Positions 63,720-64,000 of a DNA stretch of 64,000 nt are shown piece by piece. The DNA is from Rhizobium sp. TH135 (GTDB lineage: Bacteria; Pseudomonadota; Alphaproteobacteria; Rhizobiales; Rhizobiaceae): assembly GCF_002855515.1 (NCBI RefSeq), contig NZ_PKRP01000002.1:310001-374000 (forward strand), in the 5' to 3' direction. The notes under the pieces are model-generated. The model was given only the letters and a program-made list of their open reading frames with translations. It had not been told where the DNA came from and did no database searches. Each line of letters begins with the position of its first letter. Positions within the stretch are counted from its first letter, which is position 1. The position numbers were made by a program, and so were the translations under genes.

Positions 63720-64000
63720 ATGACCCTCGCTTTGCTCAAATCCTACTTCTTGGAAGAGATCCTCCCGACCTGGGCTAAGTCCGGTTTCGACGACAGCTGC
63801 GGACAGTTCGTCGAGCATCTCGAGCTCGACGGATCGCCCCAGAGATCAGGTGGGGTGCGAACACGTACGGTGGCACGGCAGATCTATGTGCACGCGCATG
63901 CCGCCCATCTTGGCGTTGCCCCGTCCGGGTCGCTTGCCATGGCAGAGCGTGCTTTCGCCAATCTCCACCGTGTCGCCTGGGTCGGGGGCAAGCGTAGCGG
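63720..64000 (+). CDS. AGE-family epimerase/isomerase, 3' truncated by the window
   Basis: The first 93 codons are present. The sequence (LLKSYFLEEILPTWAKSGFD, then GQFVEHLELDG and RTRTVARQIYVHAHAAHLG) matches the start of N-acylglucosamine 2-epimerase (AGE) proteins, which include mannose/mannobiose 2-epimerases and mannose-6-phosphate isomerases. The conserved Arg-rich RTxARQIY segment lines the active site of the family. It runs 34 bases after the GH130 stop, so mannose conversion is a likely role. The rest lies beyond the window. Confidence 0.85.
   Translation, partial: MTLALLKSYFLEEILPTWAKSGFDDSCGQFVEHLELDGSPQRSGGVRTRTVARQIYVHAHAAHLGVAPSGSLAMAERAFANLHRVAWVGGKRS

Overview
The window is high-GC, gene-dense DNA from a member of the Rhizobiaceae (Rhizobium, Agrobacterium or Sinorhizobium relatives), most likely chromosomal. 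The main evidence is RirA, a PdhS/CbrA-type kinase beside a phasin gene, an alphaproteobacterial-type tRNA-His with A73, and families largely confined to Hyphomicrobiales (DUF6460, DUF6074, DUF1488, ScfR-type regulators). From memory, the order acetoacetyl-CoA synthetase, CbrA-like kinase, phasin, mmsA/iolA, iron-binding protein, rirA resembles the Sinorhizobium meliloti chromosome. No rRNA, insertion sequence, integrase, phage gene or CRISPR array was seen.

1-16 kb: an acyl-CoA-responsive regulator (cut by the window start), the putrescine importer potFGHI with an attenuator-like hairpin after potF, a DUF6460 protein, an AsmA protein, acetoacetyl-CoA synthetase, a two-domain Fe(III) permease, a LysE exporter, and a DUF4173 membrane protein in one operon with a response regulator and a histidine kinase.

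16-33 kb: the large CbrA/PdhS-like kinase, the phasin with two dyad operators in its promoter region, tRNA-His, PilZ, DUF6074 and DUF6671 proteins, ilvE, HupE/UreJ, and a LysR gene. The LysR gene is separated from its probable target mmsA by an Rrf2 regulator with a thioredoxin-reductase-like oxidoreductase. Then come GFA, DUF898 and M48 genes, and the divergent pair fbpA / rirA.

33-45 kb: GMC oxidoreductase, gluconokinase, a putrescine catabolic operon (puuA-puuB-aguB) that complements potFGHI, a DadA-like oxidase, YbaN, and a FecR protein next to a CHASE2-GGDEF(degenerate)-EAL protein.

45-54 kb: the least explained block. It holds a MerA-like flavoprotein, a CDP-alcohol phosphatidyltransferase, an ECF sigma factor, a VTT/TVP38 membrane protein, a small zinc-finger anti-sigma-like protein, a YnjBCD-type ABC transporter and a SelD-N-terminal-like NADH oxidoreductase. 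It recalls the uncharacterised ydjXYZ-ynjABCDEF neighbourhood of E. coli, here with its own sigma factor. A matching promoter-like motif lies upstream of the sigma gene and the MerA-like gene.

54-64 kb: an SLC13 permease, a transglutaminase-like protein, an AI-2E exporter, a run of very small proteins behind an EcfG-like promoter, and a carbohydrate cluster (GT4 fused to a helical-toroid domain, GH130 phosphorylase, AGE epimerase cut by the window end).
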